In this document: one piece after another, positions 25,415 through 33,399 of the stretch
Layout: each line of letters starts with the position of its first letter
Position numbering within the stretch: position 1 is the first letter of the stretch
NCBI RefSeq assembly: GCF_963677195.1
Contig: NZ_OY781918.1
Coordinates: 1,724,923-1,788,922, forward strand
Source: an uncultured Marinifilum sp.
Lineage (GTDB): Bacteria > Bacteroidota > Bacteroidia > Bacteroidales > Marinifilaceae
DNA: 64,000 nucleotides
Direction: 5' to 3'
Made by a program: the position numbers and the translations under genes
The notes under the pieces: generated by a model
The model's database searches: none
The model's input: only the letters and a program-made list of their open reading frames with translations
What the model was told of the DNA's origin: nothing

Positions 25415-26068
25415 TTAGATATTTAGGTGTTTTCTTCCAGATTTAAGTATCCAATTAAATTCTAATTTGTCCAATTTTTTTATTTGTTCAATTGAAAGCT
25501 TGTGTTTATCTCTTCTTTGAATGGAGACCCAATTTCCTAAGGGTTTATCTTTATAACTTTTGGTGACATTACAGTGTCCGAATTTAGCTTTGAAAGTTTC
25601 AAGTTTTTGTAAATTTTCACACCAAGGAGTGCGCTTGTATTTTTCCCATGTAAATCCTATGTTTTCAAGGTTTTTAATTTGTTTTTTAGAAAGTTTTCCT
25701 TTCTTGAAATATTGCCTTTGCTTGATAACCCAATTGGCTAAAGATAAATATCTTTCATTTCCTTTAGATACATTACAATGCCCAAATTTATTCTTGTAAT
25801 TTTTTAGGTCTTTATAATTTTTCATCCACACAAACTCAAAGATATTCCAAACAAAATTGATAGAATTAAGCTTAGTAATTCTATCAGGAGATAATTTTGT
25901 TTTTCTTGCTCTTTGTCTTGTTACCCATCTACCTAATTCACATCCTTTATAAGTTGTTTTGTCAGGAACATTACAATGTTTGTATTCGTTCTTGAAATCA
26001 ATTAAGAGTTTATATTTTTCATTCCATTGAATGTCAAATAATGTTTGTTTATTATTGTCTTTTTTCAA
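25415..26068 (-). CDS. Stand-alone helicase-associated (HA) domain protein
   Basis: A 217-residue protein made of three HA-type repeats. Each has the pattern W-x5-8-L-x2-F/Y-K-x2-(F/Y)-x-H-C-N-V ... L-x2-W-V-x2-Q-R ... K-L-x3-I-x2-L-x2-I/L-x-F-x-W (FKNEYKHCNV, YKNKFGHCNV, FKAKFGHCNV). HA domains are usually appended to large SNF2-like helicases and are thought to bind nucleic acid; here no helicase is attached. It lies between two decayed regulator genes and has its own terminator. Function unknown; a detached domain from a larger gene or an independent binding protein are both possible. Confidence 0.75.
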   Translation of the reverse strand: MKKDNNKQTLFDIQWNEKYKLLIDFKNEYKHCNVPDKTTYKGCELGRWVTRQRARKTKLSPDRITKLNSINFVWNIFEFVWMKNYKDLKNYKNKFGHCNVSKGNERYLSLANWVIKQRQYFKKGKLSKKQIKNLENIGFTWEKYKRTPWCENLQKLETFKAKFGHCNVTKSYKDKPLGNWVSIQRRDKHKLSIEQIKKLDKLEFNWILKSGRKHLNI

Positions 26069-26166
26069 TATTATATAATGTTATTTATACTTTATGTTTT
26101 TGAAACGAATTGAATGCATTAAAAATAACAAATAATGAATGATTAAACTGTGCAAATATTCATTCT

Positions 26167-26830
26167 TTATAAGATGATATTATTAATCAAAGTATAGAAA
26201 GTACTTCTTCCTTTGCCTTGCCTTTCAATATGTTGTTTCTCAATCAAAATATTAAAAAATTCCTTTGTTTTCGTTTCTCCTAAACCTAAAAGTTCAATAG
26301 CTTCTTTACGTGAGATTTTATCATTTTCAAGCAAATGCAATAGAATTTTCTTTTCCTCAATACTTAATCGGTCGTAATCGGTCGTAATCAGTCGCAACAG
26401 ATACTTTTTCCTCAATAATTGTTCTTGGTCGTATTATCTCAACATCAAAGAAATCGTTCTTTTCTTCAATTTTTGGTGCTTGGAGACCATGCTCAATACA
26501 GCCGTTCACGATGCGGTTAATTCCGCTTCCCCATTGCTCAATGAGGTTTAATTCCTTGAATACATTTGCTACAACCCGGTTACGAGTTTCGCTTCTTTCA
26601 TTAAATACATCTTCTATGGTAATGCTGTGAGGTAAACTGCCAGGTGACACAATATTTACAATATCATCGTAAATACCGACTTTAATATCTCTACTAGGAT
26701 TTATATAGTCACGATGTATTACTGTGTTAATTAAGGCTTCTCGAATTGCCGCAACAGGTATTTCATAAGTATCTGTTCTTTGTAATCATTCAAGGCTATT
26801 CAATTTATGTATTAGTTCGTCTTTGGTCAT
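26167..26830 (-). pseudogene. Decayed AlbA_2/COG2865 ATP-binding regulator
   Basis: Three pieces of one gene can be read. The first is an N-terminal MTKDELIHKLNSLE (from 26830) ended by TGA. The second is TYEIPVAAIREALINTVIHR and NIVSPGSLPHS through ELNLIEQWGSGINRIV, the HATPase_c_4 part. After a frameshift, a C-terminal winged helix (IEEKKILLHLLENDKISRKE) completes it. Most of the AlbA_2 domain between pieces one and two is deleted. The frameshift lies in three tandem 10-bp repeats (26365-26394); losing one copy would rejoin the last two pieces in frame. As it stands the full-length protein cannot be made. Confidence 0.78.
26365..26394. repeat. Three tandem 10-bp repeats causing a frameshift
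   Basis: TAATCGGTCG, TAATCGGTCG and TAATCAGTCG follow one another directly, in the linker of the regulator pseudogene. Because 10 is not a multiple of 3, each copy gained or lost changes the reading frame. Confidence 0.88.
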
Positions 26831-27213
26831 TTGATTTTTTCTTAAATACAAATTTAGGATTATAATGTTATACTTTTTTAATTAATGCAATAATTAGTTT
26901 ATTCCCAAATTGTAAACACCCTCAATTTCATTAAATCCAAATTACAAAAGGAATCGGAATAAATGGGGTAAGTGGGATGGAGACAAATGAATGAACAAGT
27001 GTTTTTACCATTGTTTGCAATGAATTTTTCTTTCGAAGAATGAGAAAGGAGTATTCATGCAAAAGAGAAGAGTTATTTATAAAAACTCTTGAGCATTGAT
27101 TTGTTGCGTTTATGCCGAAGTCTTTTGTAACCGCAGGCTTGTTTGGATTTAATTGAACAGCTTTGTTTGAGATTTGGGATTAACTTTAAACTAAAAATTA
27201 GATTGATTTGTAG
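26831..27213. other. Intergenic region left of the mobilisation genes
   Basis: A 383-bp gap between the regulator pseudogene and the last gene of the mobilisation operon. I see no open frame of note, no strong terminator and no repeat. Confidence 0.35.
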
Positions 27214-27801
27214 TTATAAGTCCATTTTAGCTTTTAATTCAGATTCTTCCACATTCTTGCGAATACTTTTTATAAATTCTTTGTCTCTATTGATATGAAA
27301 AATTGTTTCGAGATTTTTCAATTGAGTTGAATCTATGCCATTGTTCGAATAAATGTATCTGAATTTTAAATCATTATCCTTTAGTCTTGAATTCTCAAAT
27401 TTTAATACCAGTGCAGAAAATAAGAGTAAGCTTACTACAATTATAGAGACGATTTTCAGGATTTTAAAATTACTGATTGGAGCTTTTTTCCGTTCTTTAG
27501 GATAGCATTTTAAAGTTCTTAGTTTTGCCTGTAAGTCGTTAATGTTGCTTAAAAGCTCTTTGTTAAAATCCTGAAATTTTGGAAGGGTTTGCTCCAACTC
27601 TTTTTGAGTAGAGTGGACTATGGTTTTATGCACCATACTTATAAAATCTTCTGCCGTAATTTCCTTTCTCTTTTTAATTTTTTCGATAGGATTTTCTGTT
27701 GGAACATTTGTTTTTAACTCTTGTTCAAATCTTTTTTCAATAATAGAAATCTGTCTCTTGATTTCTTCAAACATGGTAATTAAAACACTATTCTTGTTCA
27801 T
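27214..27801 (-). CDS. Coiled-coil membrane protein of the mobilisation operon
   Basis: A 195-residue protein with a charged N-terminal coiled-coil region (about 1-95), one transmembrane helix (about 106-126, LKIVSIIVVSLLLFSALVL) and a short outer domain of about 65 residues. Genes of this build often follow the relaxase in Bacteroidota mobilisable elements, and a role in transfer is inferred only from position. It lies 12 bp after the relaxase gene on the same strand. No enzymatic motif is visible. Confidence 0.6.
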   Translation of the reverse strand: MNKNSVLITMFEEIKRQISIIEKRFEQELKTNVPTENPIEKIKKRKEITAEDFISMVHKTIVHSTQKELEQTLPKFQDFNKELLSNINDLQAKLRTLKCYPKERKKAPISNFKILKIVSIIVVSLLLFSALVLKFENSRLKDNDLKFRYIYSNNGIDSTQLKNLETIFHINRDKEFIKSIRKNVEESELKAKMDL

Positions 27802-27813
27802 ATCGATTAATTT

Positions 27814-28728
27814 TTATCTTCTAAAACCCTTTTTTCTTTTTTTCCGTTTAGGGAATTTTTGTTTTAATAAATCTGCTTCATATTGACTATTTGCAGATGC
27901 ATTCAGAGAGTTGGCTAATTCCTTTAACAATGAATGTTTTGATCTTGTATTTGACTTATTTTGATTATTTGATTTTGTTTGTTGATTTATGGACCATTCG
28001 TTTTGTTGCAGGCGAAAATTTATTTTGGAATAACTAAATGCCCTGTCAATTTTAGAGCCATTGAATTCATATCCATTTTTACCAAATCGAACTCCTTGAA
28101 TTTTATTCGTACTTCCATTTTTTATTAAGTCAGTATCAATTCTCGATTTCCAAAGTTCACTTTCCAGCTCTAACCAATTGCTTGATTTAGGAACAGCATC
28201 TTGAAGAGCCTGAAAGATTTCATATTTGGTTTTATTGGGTTCTTTTAGTCGATGTTCTTTTACGTTCTCTTTTCCTGAAGCAATATACAAGTCATTTTTT
28301 TTGGTTAGCTCCATGCAAATATTTGTACTGCGAAGTTTTTCTTTTTTATCAGTAATACGCTTGCCCTTATTGTCTATTCGATTAATGATTAGATGCAAAT
28401 GAGGATGTTCTGTGTCGAAATGCCGAACAATAATGTATTGTGTGTTTTCATATTTCATTTTTCTTAAATATTCCTGAGCAATTTTAAGCATCAATTCATC
28501 TGTTAAACGATTCATGTCCTGAACTGAAAAATTGAGAGAGATGTGAGCCACAGGTTTTGAAATGTTTGGCTTCATTTTACTTTGGGTAATAAAATTCTGA
28601 ATGATAGATGTTTTATTTTTCAATAGAACACCATTCCCATGAAGTAATCGAGCTTTTTCTTTGTCTAAAACGTAGTTTACTGCTCCCTTAAAACCTCTGC
28701 CCTGAATAATTTTAGCAATCATTTTCAA
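27814..28728 (-). CDS. Relaxase/mobilisation nuclease (MobP/VirD2-like)
   Basis: Nicks and covalently holds one strand at oriT during conjugative mobilisation. The 304 residues begin MIAKIIQGRGFKGAVNYVL, the family's N-terminal signature with the likely catalytic Tyr in AVNYVL. VAHISLNFS is motif II, and TEHPHLHLIINRID is the metal-binding His triad (motif III). It is shorter than plasmid relaxases but usual for Bacteroides-type mobilisable elements. Its start overlaps the mobC-like gene by 17 bp. An oriT-like palindrome lies upstream of that gene. No conjugation pilus genes are present in the window, so transfer would need a helper. Confidence 0.9.
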   Translation of the reverse strand: MKMIAKIIQGRGFKGAVNYVLDKEKARLLHGNGVLLKNKTSIIQNFITQSKMKPNISKPVAHISLNFSVQDMNRLTDELMLKIAQEYLRKMKYENTQYIIVRHFDTEHPHLHLIINRIDNKGKRITDKKEKLRSTNICMELTKKNDLYIASGKENVKEHRLKEPNKTKYEIFQALQDAVPKSSNWLELESELWKSRIDTDLIKNGSTNKIQGVRFGKNGYEFNGSKIDRAFSYSKINFRLQQNEWSINQQTKSNNQNKSNTRSKHSLLKELANSLNASANSQYEADLLKQKFPKRKKRKKGFRR

Positions 28729-29074
28729 TGCGTTTTATCAAGCTATCCAAATGTTTAAGCATGTCCATGCACCGCCAATGAACATCTGAGTATCCAAGTG
28801 TATTTGCAGTACGGGCAATTTGATTGATGTTGTTTGCCATACCGCAAAGTTTTCGAATATATCCCATTAATTGGGGCGAAATGCATTGTTTCACTTTGCC
28901 TGAACGAATGCAGTTTCGAATAAATTCACTCTGATTCATACCAGCAAAATTGGCTTTGGTTTTAAGAGTGTAATAATCTTCTGTTGCCATTTTAACCGTT
29001 ACTTTATAGCTTTTTTTTTCAGAAAGACTTTTGCTTGGACGACCATTCGTATTTCTGTTTTTAATCCTTCTCAT
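28712..29074 (-). CDS. mobC: MobC-like relaxosome accessory protein
   Basis: A 120-residue basic protein with a ribbon-helix-helix N-terminus (KKSYKVTVKMATEDYYTLKT, then KANFAGMNQSEFIRNCI) and a C-terminal helical part (GYIRKLCGMANNINQIARTA). This is the pattern of MobC/MbeC-type proteins, which bind oriT and help the relaxase open the strands. It directly precedes and overlaps the relaxase gene. The oriT-like palindrome lies 46 bp upstream of its start. Confidence 0.85.
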   Translation of the reverse strand: MRRIKNRNTNGRPSKSLSEKKSYKVTVKMATEDYYTLKTKANFAGMNQSEFIRNCIRSGKVKQCISPQLMGYIRKLCGMANNINQIARTANTLGYSDVHWRCMDMLKHLDSLIKRIENDC

Positions 29075-29119
29075 ATCAGTTAAATTTTAGGAGACCGACG
29101 GGATGTTTTTAGCCTCGGA

Positions 29120-29157
29120 GAGCAAGGTTTTGGTCTGACCAAAACACAAACTTGCTC
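29120..29157. other. Candidate oriT
   Basis: A nested palindrome: outer arms GAGCAAG (29120-29126) and CTTGCTC (29151-29157), inner arms GTTTTGGTC (29127-29135) and GACCAAAAC (29137-29145), with an asymmetric ACAAA on one side. It lies in the 112-bp gap between the ATPase gene and mobC, the usual place for oriT in Bacteroides mobilisable elements. The nick site cannot be fixed by eye. Confidence 0.65.
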
Positions 29158-29186
29158 CTCAGAAAAACTGTAGGTATGCTAACAAC

Positions 29187-29912
29187 TTATTTTCTTCTGC
29201 TTTCACCAGATAAAGTGATGAAGTTGAACATCATTTTTAGGCGGTCGCCAATCATTTTTCCATAGAATTCATTAGAGGAAAGAGTACTCAATGTAAAATT
29301 TGAAGTTCCATGTGTGAGAGTTCCCAAGTCACTTCTCAGACTTAATAATTCGGATATGGGACGAATGATATTTCCATAATCCTGAACTGTTTTTGATTCA
29401 CGTCCGAACTCATCAATAACTATTGGACGACGAGTAAAATGACTGACAGTTTTTTCCCTGATTTGTTCCTGTAATTCTACAGATTTGATAAATAAAAGCA
29501 GGGGATAATTGAGACTGTACTTTCTTACAATATGATTGTAAAGCATGGAATAAGTTTCAAGTAGTATGGTTTTTCCACAGCCATATTTTCCTTGCAATAA
29601 TATTCCTTTGGTCAGATCGCCAGCAAAAGCAGGATTATTGCTTGCATAATAATGTAGTTGCTGTATAACAAGCTCATTGTTTTCATCGATTACAAAGCTC
29701 TTGTTTTGGTTTCGTTTGTTTAAACAAGCGGTCCCGAACATGATAAACAAGTTTCTGAATTCGGAATATTTGAATGGCAAAAGAAAACGTCGTTGTCGAA
29801 TCTTTTTCTTTTCAGCAGTAATGATTTTTTTAGCATCATTTTGCAATACTTTAACAGGATCTTGTTTAATCAAAATCGCTTCCTGTGTGGACAAATCCGT
29901 TCTTTTTTCCAT
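29187..29912 (-). CDS. DnaC-like AAA ATPase of the mobile element
   Basis: A 241-residue P-loop ATPase: Walker A LQGKYGCGKTILLE near 110-123 and Walker B RRPIVIDEFGRE near 175-186. The arrangement resembles DnaC/IstB-type helicase loaders, and such genes occur in the replication module of Bacteroidota mobilisable elements. A role in loading a replicative helicase on the excised circle is inferred. Its start overlaps the end of the next gene upstream by 47 bp. No nearer alternative start gives the conserved N-terminus, so the overlap is probably real. Confidence 0.7.
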   Translation of the reverse strand: MEKRTDLSTQEAILIKQDPVKVLQNDAKKIITAEKKKIRQRRFLLPFKYSEFRNLFIMFGTACLNKRNQNKSFVIDENNELVIQQLHYYASNNPAFAGDLTKGILLQGKYGCGKTILLETYSMLYNHIVRKYSLNYPLLLFIKSVELQEQIREKTVSHFTRRPIVIDEFGRESKTVQDYGNIIRPISELLSLRSDLGTLTHGTSNFTLSTLSSNEFYGKMIGDRLKMMFNFITLSGESRRK

Positions 29913-30258
29913 TTGAATTTATCTTTGAGTTTTTGTCTTTAGTATTACTATAGTAAGGTGAGAGTCTAGGTTTGGACTTAGGTGTCAGGATCTGATACTT
30001 AGTTTTGATCCTATAGCCACCTCCAGGGATGTAGTTCAACAATCCAGCTTTTTTTAAGCTTTCTCTTGATGATTTTAAAACCTGTAGGGACATATTAGCA
30101 TTGGCAACCATTCGTTTGTCTGCAAACTCAATCCATTCAGCCCAAAACGAACGGTTAGCCAAATGAATCAGAAAAAAGTACAAACGAGTTTCATTTCCAG
30201 TAAAATTCTTCTGTTCATCTATTCGCCAAAAATTGTTTAACAATTCAAACAGATTCAT
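29866..30258 (-). CDS. Replication-module winged-helix protein
   Basis: A 130-residue protein. NFTGNETRLYFFLIHLANRS, MVANANMSLQVLKSSRESLK and AGLLNYIPGG form a winged helix of the DnaD/replication-protein type. A basic, low-complexity tail (SNTKDKNSKINSNGKKNG) follows. Similar genes accompany DnaC-like ATPases in mobile elements; replication initiation is inferred from context. It overlaps the ATPase gene by 47 bp and the upstream HTH gene by 4 bp, so the three are a tight operon. Confidence 0.6.
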   Translation of the reverse strand: MNLFELLNNFWRIDEQKNFTGNETRLYFFLIHLANRSFWAEWIEFADKRMVANANMSLQVLKSSRESLKKAGLLNYIPGGGYRIKTKYQILTPKSKPRLSPYYSNTKDKNSKINSNGKKNGFVHTGSDFD

Positions 30259-30608
30259 AATCGGATACCTCGGGGACGTTTATTGAAATCAGCTCGGGCT
30301 TCCATTTCAATTTCATGCATGGTTTTCTTTTTGCCTTTGGTAATCCATTCCAGTAGTTCATCTTCGAAGAAATAGAGTTTTTTACCACTTTTATAACAGG
30401 GAATCATGCGTTTTTGGACCAGCGAATAAATAGTTTGTTTGGCTTTGCCGATAATTTGACTGGCTTCATCAATACCCACAGGCATACGCTTTTTGGGAGT
30501 AATGGAAGTCTGACTTTCTTCAATCAGAATTTTCAGTTTTTCTACTTGATCTACCAGGTGAGCAATGGCTTTCGGTAAATTGTCAAAAGTAATTTCATCT
30601 GCTTTCAT
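30255..30608 (-). CDS. Excisionase-type helix-turn-helix protein
   Basis: A 117-residue protein with an N-terminal coiled-coil segment and a MerR/excisionase-type HTH_17 (GIDEASQIIGKAKQTIYSLV, then KRMIPCYKSGKKLYFFEDEL). In Bacteroidota mobile elements such proteins act as excisionases or regulators of mobilisation. It is the first gene of the three-gene replication/excision operon. A nested palindrome lies just upstream at 30647-30683. Confidence 0.75.
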   Translation of the reverse strand: MKADEITFDNLPKAIAHLVDQVEKLKILIEESQTSITPKKRMPVGIDEASQIIGKAKQTIYSLVQKRMIPCYKSGKKLYFFEDELLEWITKGKKKTMHEIEMEARADFNKRPRGIRL

Positions 30609-30646
30609 AACTATTGTTTTATATGGTTATAATGCAAATGAAACAT

Positions 30647-30683
30647 GTGTTTTTACTGTGTTTCATGACACAGAGGAAAACAC
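30647..30683. promoter_or_regulatory. Nested palindrome upstream of the excisionase-type gene
   Basis: GTGTTTT (30647-30653) pairs with AAAACAC (30677-30683), and inside it CTGTGT (30656-30661) pairs with ACACAG (30668-30673). It lies 39 bp upstream of the HTH gene and 28 bp past the stop of the membrane-protein gene. It may be an operator for the former or a terminator for the latter; no T-run favours the operator. Confidence 0.45.
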
Positions 30684-30710
30684 AATAAAAACACTAATGG
30701 ATGTTTGTTG

Positions 30711-31388
30711 TTATTGTTCTATAAGGCTTTTTCTGATTTTGATGATGCCTTTTTGTTCATCATCTTTCAGGTGACTTTTGATGGTGTCAATTTCCACTTC
30801 TTTTAACTGATTTTGAAATACAGTTTTCAAGAAAGAGGAAACTTCTTCTTGTTTTCCTATCTTAAAATGTTTCCAGATATTCCATCCAAAATGGTAGAAG
30901 TCGAGGTTTGAGAAGCCGTCAATTGTTAGTGGTTTTATATCTTGTAAAGAATTATTTTCTGCATACAAAATTACATACTTGCAAAGTAAATTCAGATCTT
31001 CATCGGAGCAATAAGAAGCAAATTCTTTTTGGATGTAATCAACTACAATTTTCTTTTTATTCTGAGAATTCTCATTATTCAGTTTTTCTTGTTCAGCTCT
31101 TCTTTTCTCAAGGTTCTCAAAAATATTTGAATTCTTATTGGATAGATTTGTTGATTTCTTTTTTCGGAAAAGCAAACTGAGAATTGCAGAATAAAGACTA
31201 TCAAGGAAGAAGGTAATTAAGATATAGGCTATAATTCCCAACAGTATAAAAATCAAAAAAATGGTATTGGCAGTAAAGTCATCTGCACCAATATTAATTA
31301 CGAATATTCTCGCAACACTGCCCAATATTAGGCAACCGAATAGTACCAAAGAAAATACAAGTATATGTTCTAGATATTTAGGATGCAT
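30711..31388 (-). CDS. Hypothetical membrane protein of the mobile element
   Basis: Not recognised. The 225 residues have two N-terminal transmembrane helices (about 9-31 and 41-66), then a charged coiled-coil linker (NIFENLEKRRAEQEKLNNEN). The helical cytoplasmic domain of about 110 residues contains FYHFGWNIWKHFKIG. It lies between the integrase (22 bp) and the excisionase-type gene on the same strand. Genes of this kind are frequent next to integrases in Bacteroidota islands, but no function is known to me. Confidence 0.6.
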   Translation of the reverse strand: MHPKYLEHILVFSLVLFGCLILGSVARIFVINIGADDFTANTIFLIFILLGIIAYILITFFLDSLYSAILSLLFRKKKSTNLSNKNSNIFENLEKRRAEQEKLNNENSQNKKKIVVDYIQKEFASYCSDEDLNLLCKYVILYAENNSLQDIKPLTIDGFSNLDFYHFGWNIWKHFKIGKQEEVSSFLKTVFQNQLKEVEIDTIKSHLKDDEQKGIIKIRKSLIEQ

Positions 31389-31410
31389 CCTTAAATATAA
31401 ACAATAATAA

Positions 31411-32670
31411 CTAAAGGTTAATATTTTCTATGCCATCTAGTTTTATTGCCTGTGTTGCTTTGTTTTTCTTTTCGTCTATTACTTTGGCGTAAACTTGTGT
31501 TGTTTTCACATTTGTGTGGCCAAGCATTTTACTTACGGTATAGATGTCAGTTCCATTGCTTAATTGCAATGTGGCAAATGTATGACGAAAGCAATGAAAA
31601 GTGATTTTCTTTTTAATTCCAGCTGATTCTATCCAGTTTTTCAGAGGTCTGGAAATCCAAGAAGGATCGGGTAAAGTTTCAAACACTAGTTGTTCAGGTT
31701 TACCTCGTTCTCCGCAAAGTTGTAAAGCTTGATCTGAGATAGGCATATATTCCACACCTTTAGTTTTTTGTTGTGTAAAATGAAGTCTTGCCTGATTGTT
31801 TTCTATACTGATTTCACTCCATTTTAGTTTTTGAATATCAATGTGTCTTAATCCGGTAAGAGCAGAGAAAAGCGCAGCTTTCTTAAGAATTTCTCTATCG
31901 CAAGGAGTTGCAACAAGAACATTCAATTCTTCTAACGTCAAATATTCTCGGCGAGATTCCTGATCATGAATTCCTTTTAGTTTAGCAGATAAATCGATTT
32001 CCAGATAATTATCAATAAAGGCTTGTTTAAGTGCTGCCTTAAATATGGAAAAATAAGTTGAAGCGGTATTATGAGAAATCGTTCCACTTTTGTTTCCTCC
32101 CATGGGAGCCGAAAACAGAAAAAGTTTAAAATCTTCAGCAGTCGCAATGTTTAATTGTGAGAACAAAATAATATCTCCGGCAAATATTTGTAGAAGTTCG
32201 AGTGTGCGTTGCCAATTAACCTGAATAGATTTTGAACTATTGGCATGACGCTTAAAAATTAACTTCTCAAAATATTCAATGAAGTTATATTGTGATCGTT
32301 CTCTTTGCTCTGCTTTCTCGCTTTCTGTTTCATTATACAAATCGGCGTGATCATATTCTCGTTGACGCAGTTTTCGAACGCCATCAGCATATAACATACT
32401 TTCCATATCGATTTCACTTTTGCATATAATTATGCCATTATCGGTACGTTTGGGTTTGTATGTTTTTTGTCCGTTGAGATTGGTTCGTGCAGTTCTTTTC
32501 TTGTCCCATTCAACGCTTGTTACGCTTCTATTCAGATATTCTCTAATTCGTTGAGGTTTTTCTTTGCCTATAACAAATACCGGATAGCTTTCTAAATAAA
32601 TATACCACTCTTTGCGATCATCTGCTTTACGAAGTCTAACGGTTACTTTTGTTTTTGAAAGTTGTTTCAT
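31411..32670 (-). CDS. Tyrosine recombinase/integrase
   Basis: Site-specific recombinase expected to integrate and excise the island, 419 residues. The N-terminal arm-binding domain (KVTVRLRKADDRKEWYIYLE) is followed by a SAM-like core-binding domain (FIEYFEKLIFKRH). The catalytic domain has the Arg in LTGLRHIDIQKL near 278, HCFRHT with the second Arg near 362, LGHTN and the nucleophile Tyr in TTQVYAKV near 393. All catalytic residues are present. It matches the NBU/CTnDOT-like integrases of Bacteroidota. It stands at the right end of the island beside the excisionase-like gene and the candidate attR. Confidence 0.93.
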   Translation of the reverse strand: MKQLSKTKVTVRLRKADDRKEWYIYLESYPVFVIGKEKPQRIREYLNRSVTSVEWDKKRTARTNLNGQKTYKPKRTDNGIIICKSEIDMESMLYADGVRKLRQREYDHADLYNETESEKAEQRERSQYNFIEYFEKLIFKRHANSSKSIQVNWQRTLELLQIFAGDIILFSQLNIATAEDFKLFLFSAPMGGNKSGTISHNTASTYFSIFKAALKQAFIDNYLEIDLSAKLKGIHDQESRREYLTLEELNVLVATPCDREILKKAALFSALTGLRHIDIQKLKWSEISIENNQARLHFTQQKTKGVEYMPISDQALQLCGERGKPEQLVFETLPDPSWISRPLKNWIESAGIKKKITFHCFRHTFATLQLSNGTDIYTVSKMLGHTNVKTTQVYAKVIDEKKNKATQAIKLDGIENINL

Positions 32671-32682
32671 GGCGTGATTGAT

Positions 32683-33252
32683 TTATTTTGTCGAAAATAA
32701 TTTATCAATTTGATCTTTTGGAACATATACAAATTTACCAATCTGCCTTCTTGGTATGCCGTTTCGACGGATTATTTTATTTACGGTTGAAGGCGATACT
32801 CCAAATTTTTCAGATACTTCTCCAATTTTATAGCATTCACTTATTTCATAATGCATTTTCACCGGAATTTCTTCGGAAGTTTCGGATAAATTGACCGCAG
32901 TAAACATAGCTTCCATGTGTGAACGGCTAATTCTTGTTAATCGTTGTCCAAGATTAAAGGCTGGAATTTTTCCGGCTAAAATAAGGCGTCGAATTGTGTC
33001 TTTAGAGATTCCGAAAAGAGTAGTTGCTTCAGATATTGAAATAAAGGGACGAGTCTGAATATCTGCAATTTTATTTTTAGATTTTTCAAGTAATGCTTGT
33101 TTTTGTTCTGTTTCCTTAGCTCTCTTTTTTCTTTCTCTTCCTGATTTATTTGCGCAATAAGGACTACAGAAGCGAGTGGTTACCGTTTTTGCTTCAAAAG
33201 GTTTTTCACATTGTTCACAAATCCTCGGTATTTTAAGATTGCTTTTAGCCAT
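32683..33252 (-). CDS. Zinc-finger/double HTH_17 excisionase-like protein
   Basis: A 189-residue DNA-binding protein with three parts. A four-Cys zinc knuckle lies at the N-terminus (CEQCEKPF ... RFCSPYC). A first excisionase-type HTH is ISISEATTLFGISKDTIRRL, with AGKIPAFNLGQRLTRI. A second is YKIGEVSEKFGVSPSTVNKI, ending RRQIGKFVYVPKDQ. Two linked HTH_17 domains suggest binding to paired sites, fitting a directionality factor for the integrase 13 bp downstream. It is the last gene before the candidate attR. Confidence 0.78.
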   Translation of the reverse strand: MAKSNLKIPRICEQCEKPFEAKTVTTRFCSPYCANKSGRERKKRAKETEQKQALLEKSKNKIADIQTRPFISISEATTLFGISKDTIRRLILAGKIPAFNLGQRLTRISRSHMEAMFTAVNLSETSEEIPVKMHYEISECYKIGEVSEKFGVSPSTVNKIIRRNGIPRRQIGKFVYVPKDQIDKLFSTK

Positions 33253-33336
33253 TGTATTCCCAATAATTTATTACTTCATTTTAAATAAGCATGAATAAGA
33301 CCGGTTAAGGCGCACATCATCATCAATTAGCGCGCG

Positions 33337-33355
33337 GTACTAGTATGGTACAAAT
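33337..33355 (+). other. Candidate right attachment site (attR)
   Basis: GTAC-TAGTATG-GTACAAAT, a 16/19 match in direct orientation to 5738-5756. It lies 85 bp outside the excisionase-like gene and 54 bp from the stem of the dnaK terminator, where the end of the element would be expected. Confidence 0.45.
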
Positions 33356-33399
33356 ATAGCCCAAAAATAGGTGAAAATCAACTTTGTATTGAAAGTAAA

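Larger units (their letters stand above)
5738..33355. mobile_element. Putative integrative and mobilisable genomic island (about 27.6 kb)
   Basis: Bounded by a 19-bp imperfect direct repeat at 5738-5756 and 33337-33355. Inside lie a tyrosine integrase and an excisionase-like gene at the right end, an oriT-like palindrome, mobC, a relaxase, replication-type genes, IS relics and a large defence cargo. The flanking host genes on both sides are closed by strong terminators, so the insertion separates two finished transcription units. That integrase, relaxase and oriT form a mobile element is well supported by gene content. The exact left edge rests only on the repeat and is inference. A smaller element ending nearer 24-27 kb is possible. 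Confidence 0.55.

Noticed and set aside
24480..27213. A smaller island with its left edge near the IS relics.
   Set aside because: No copy of the GTAC-N7-GTACAAAT repeat was found there, whereas one occurs at 5738; not excluded, only less supported.
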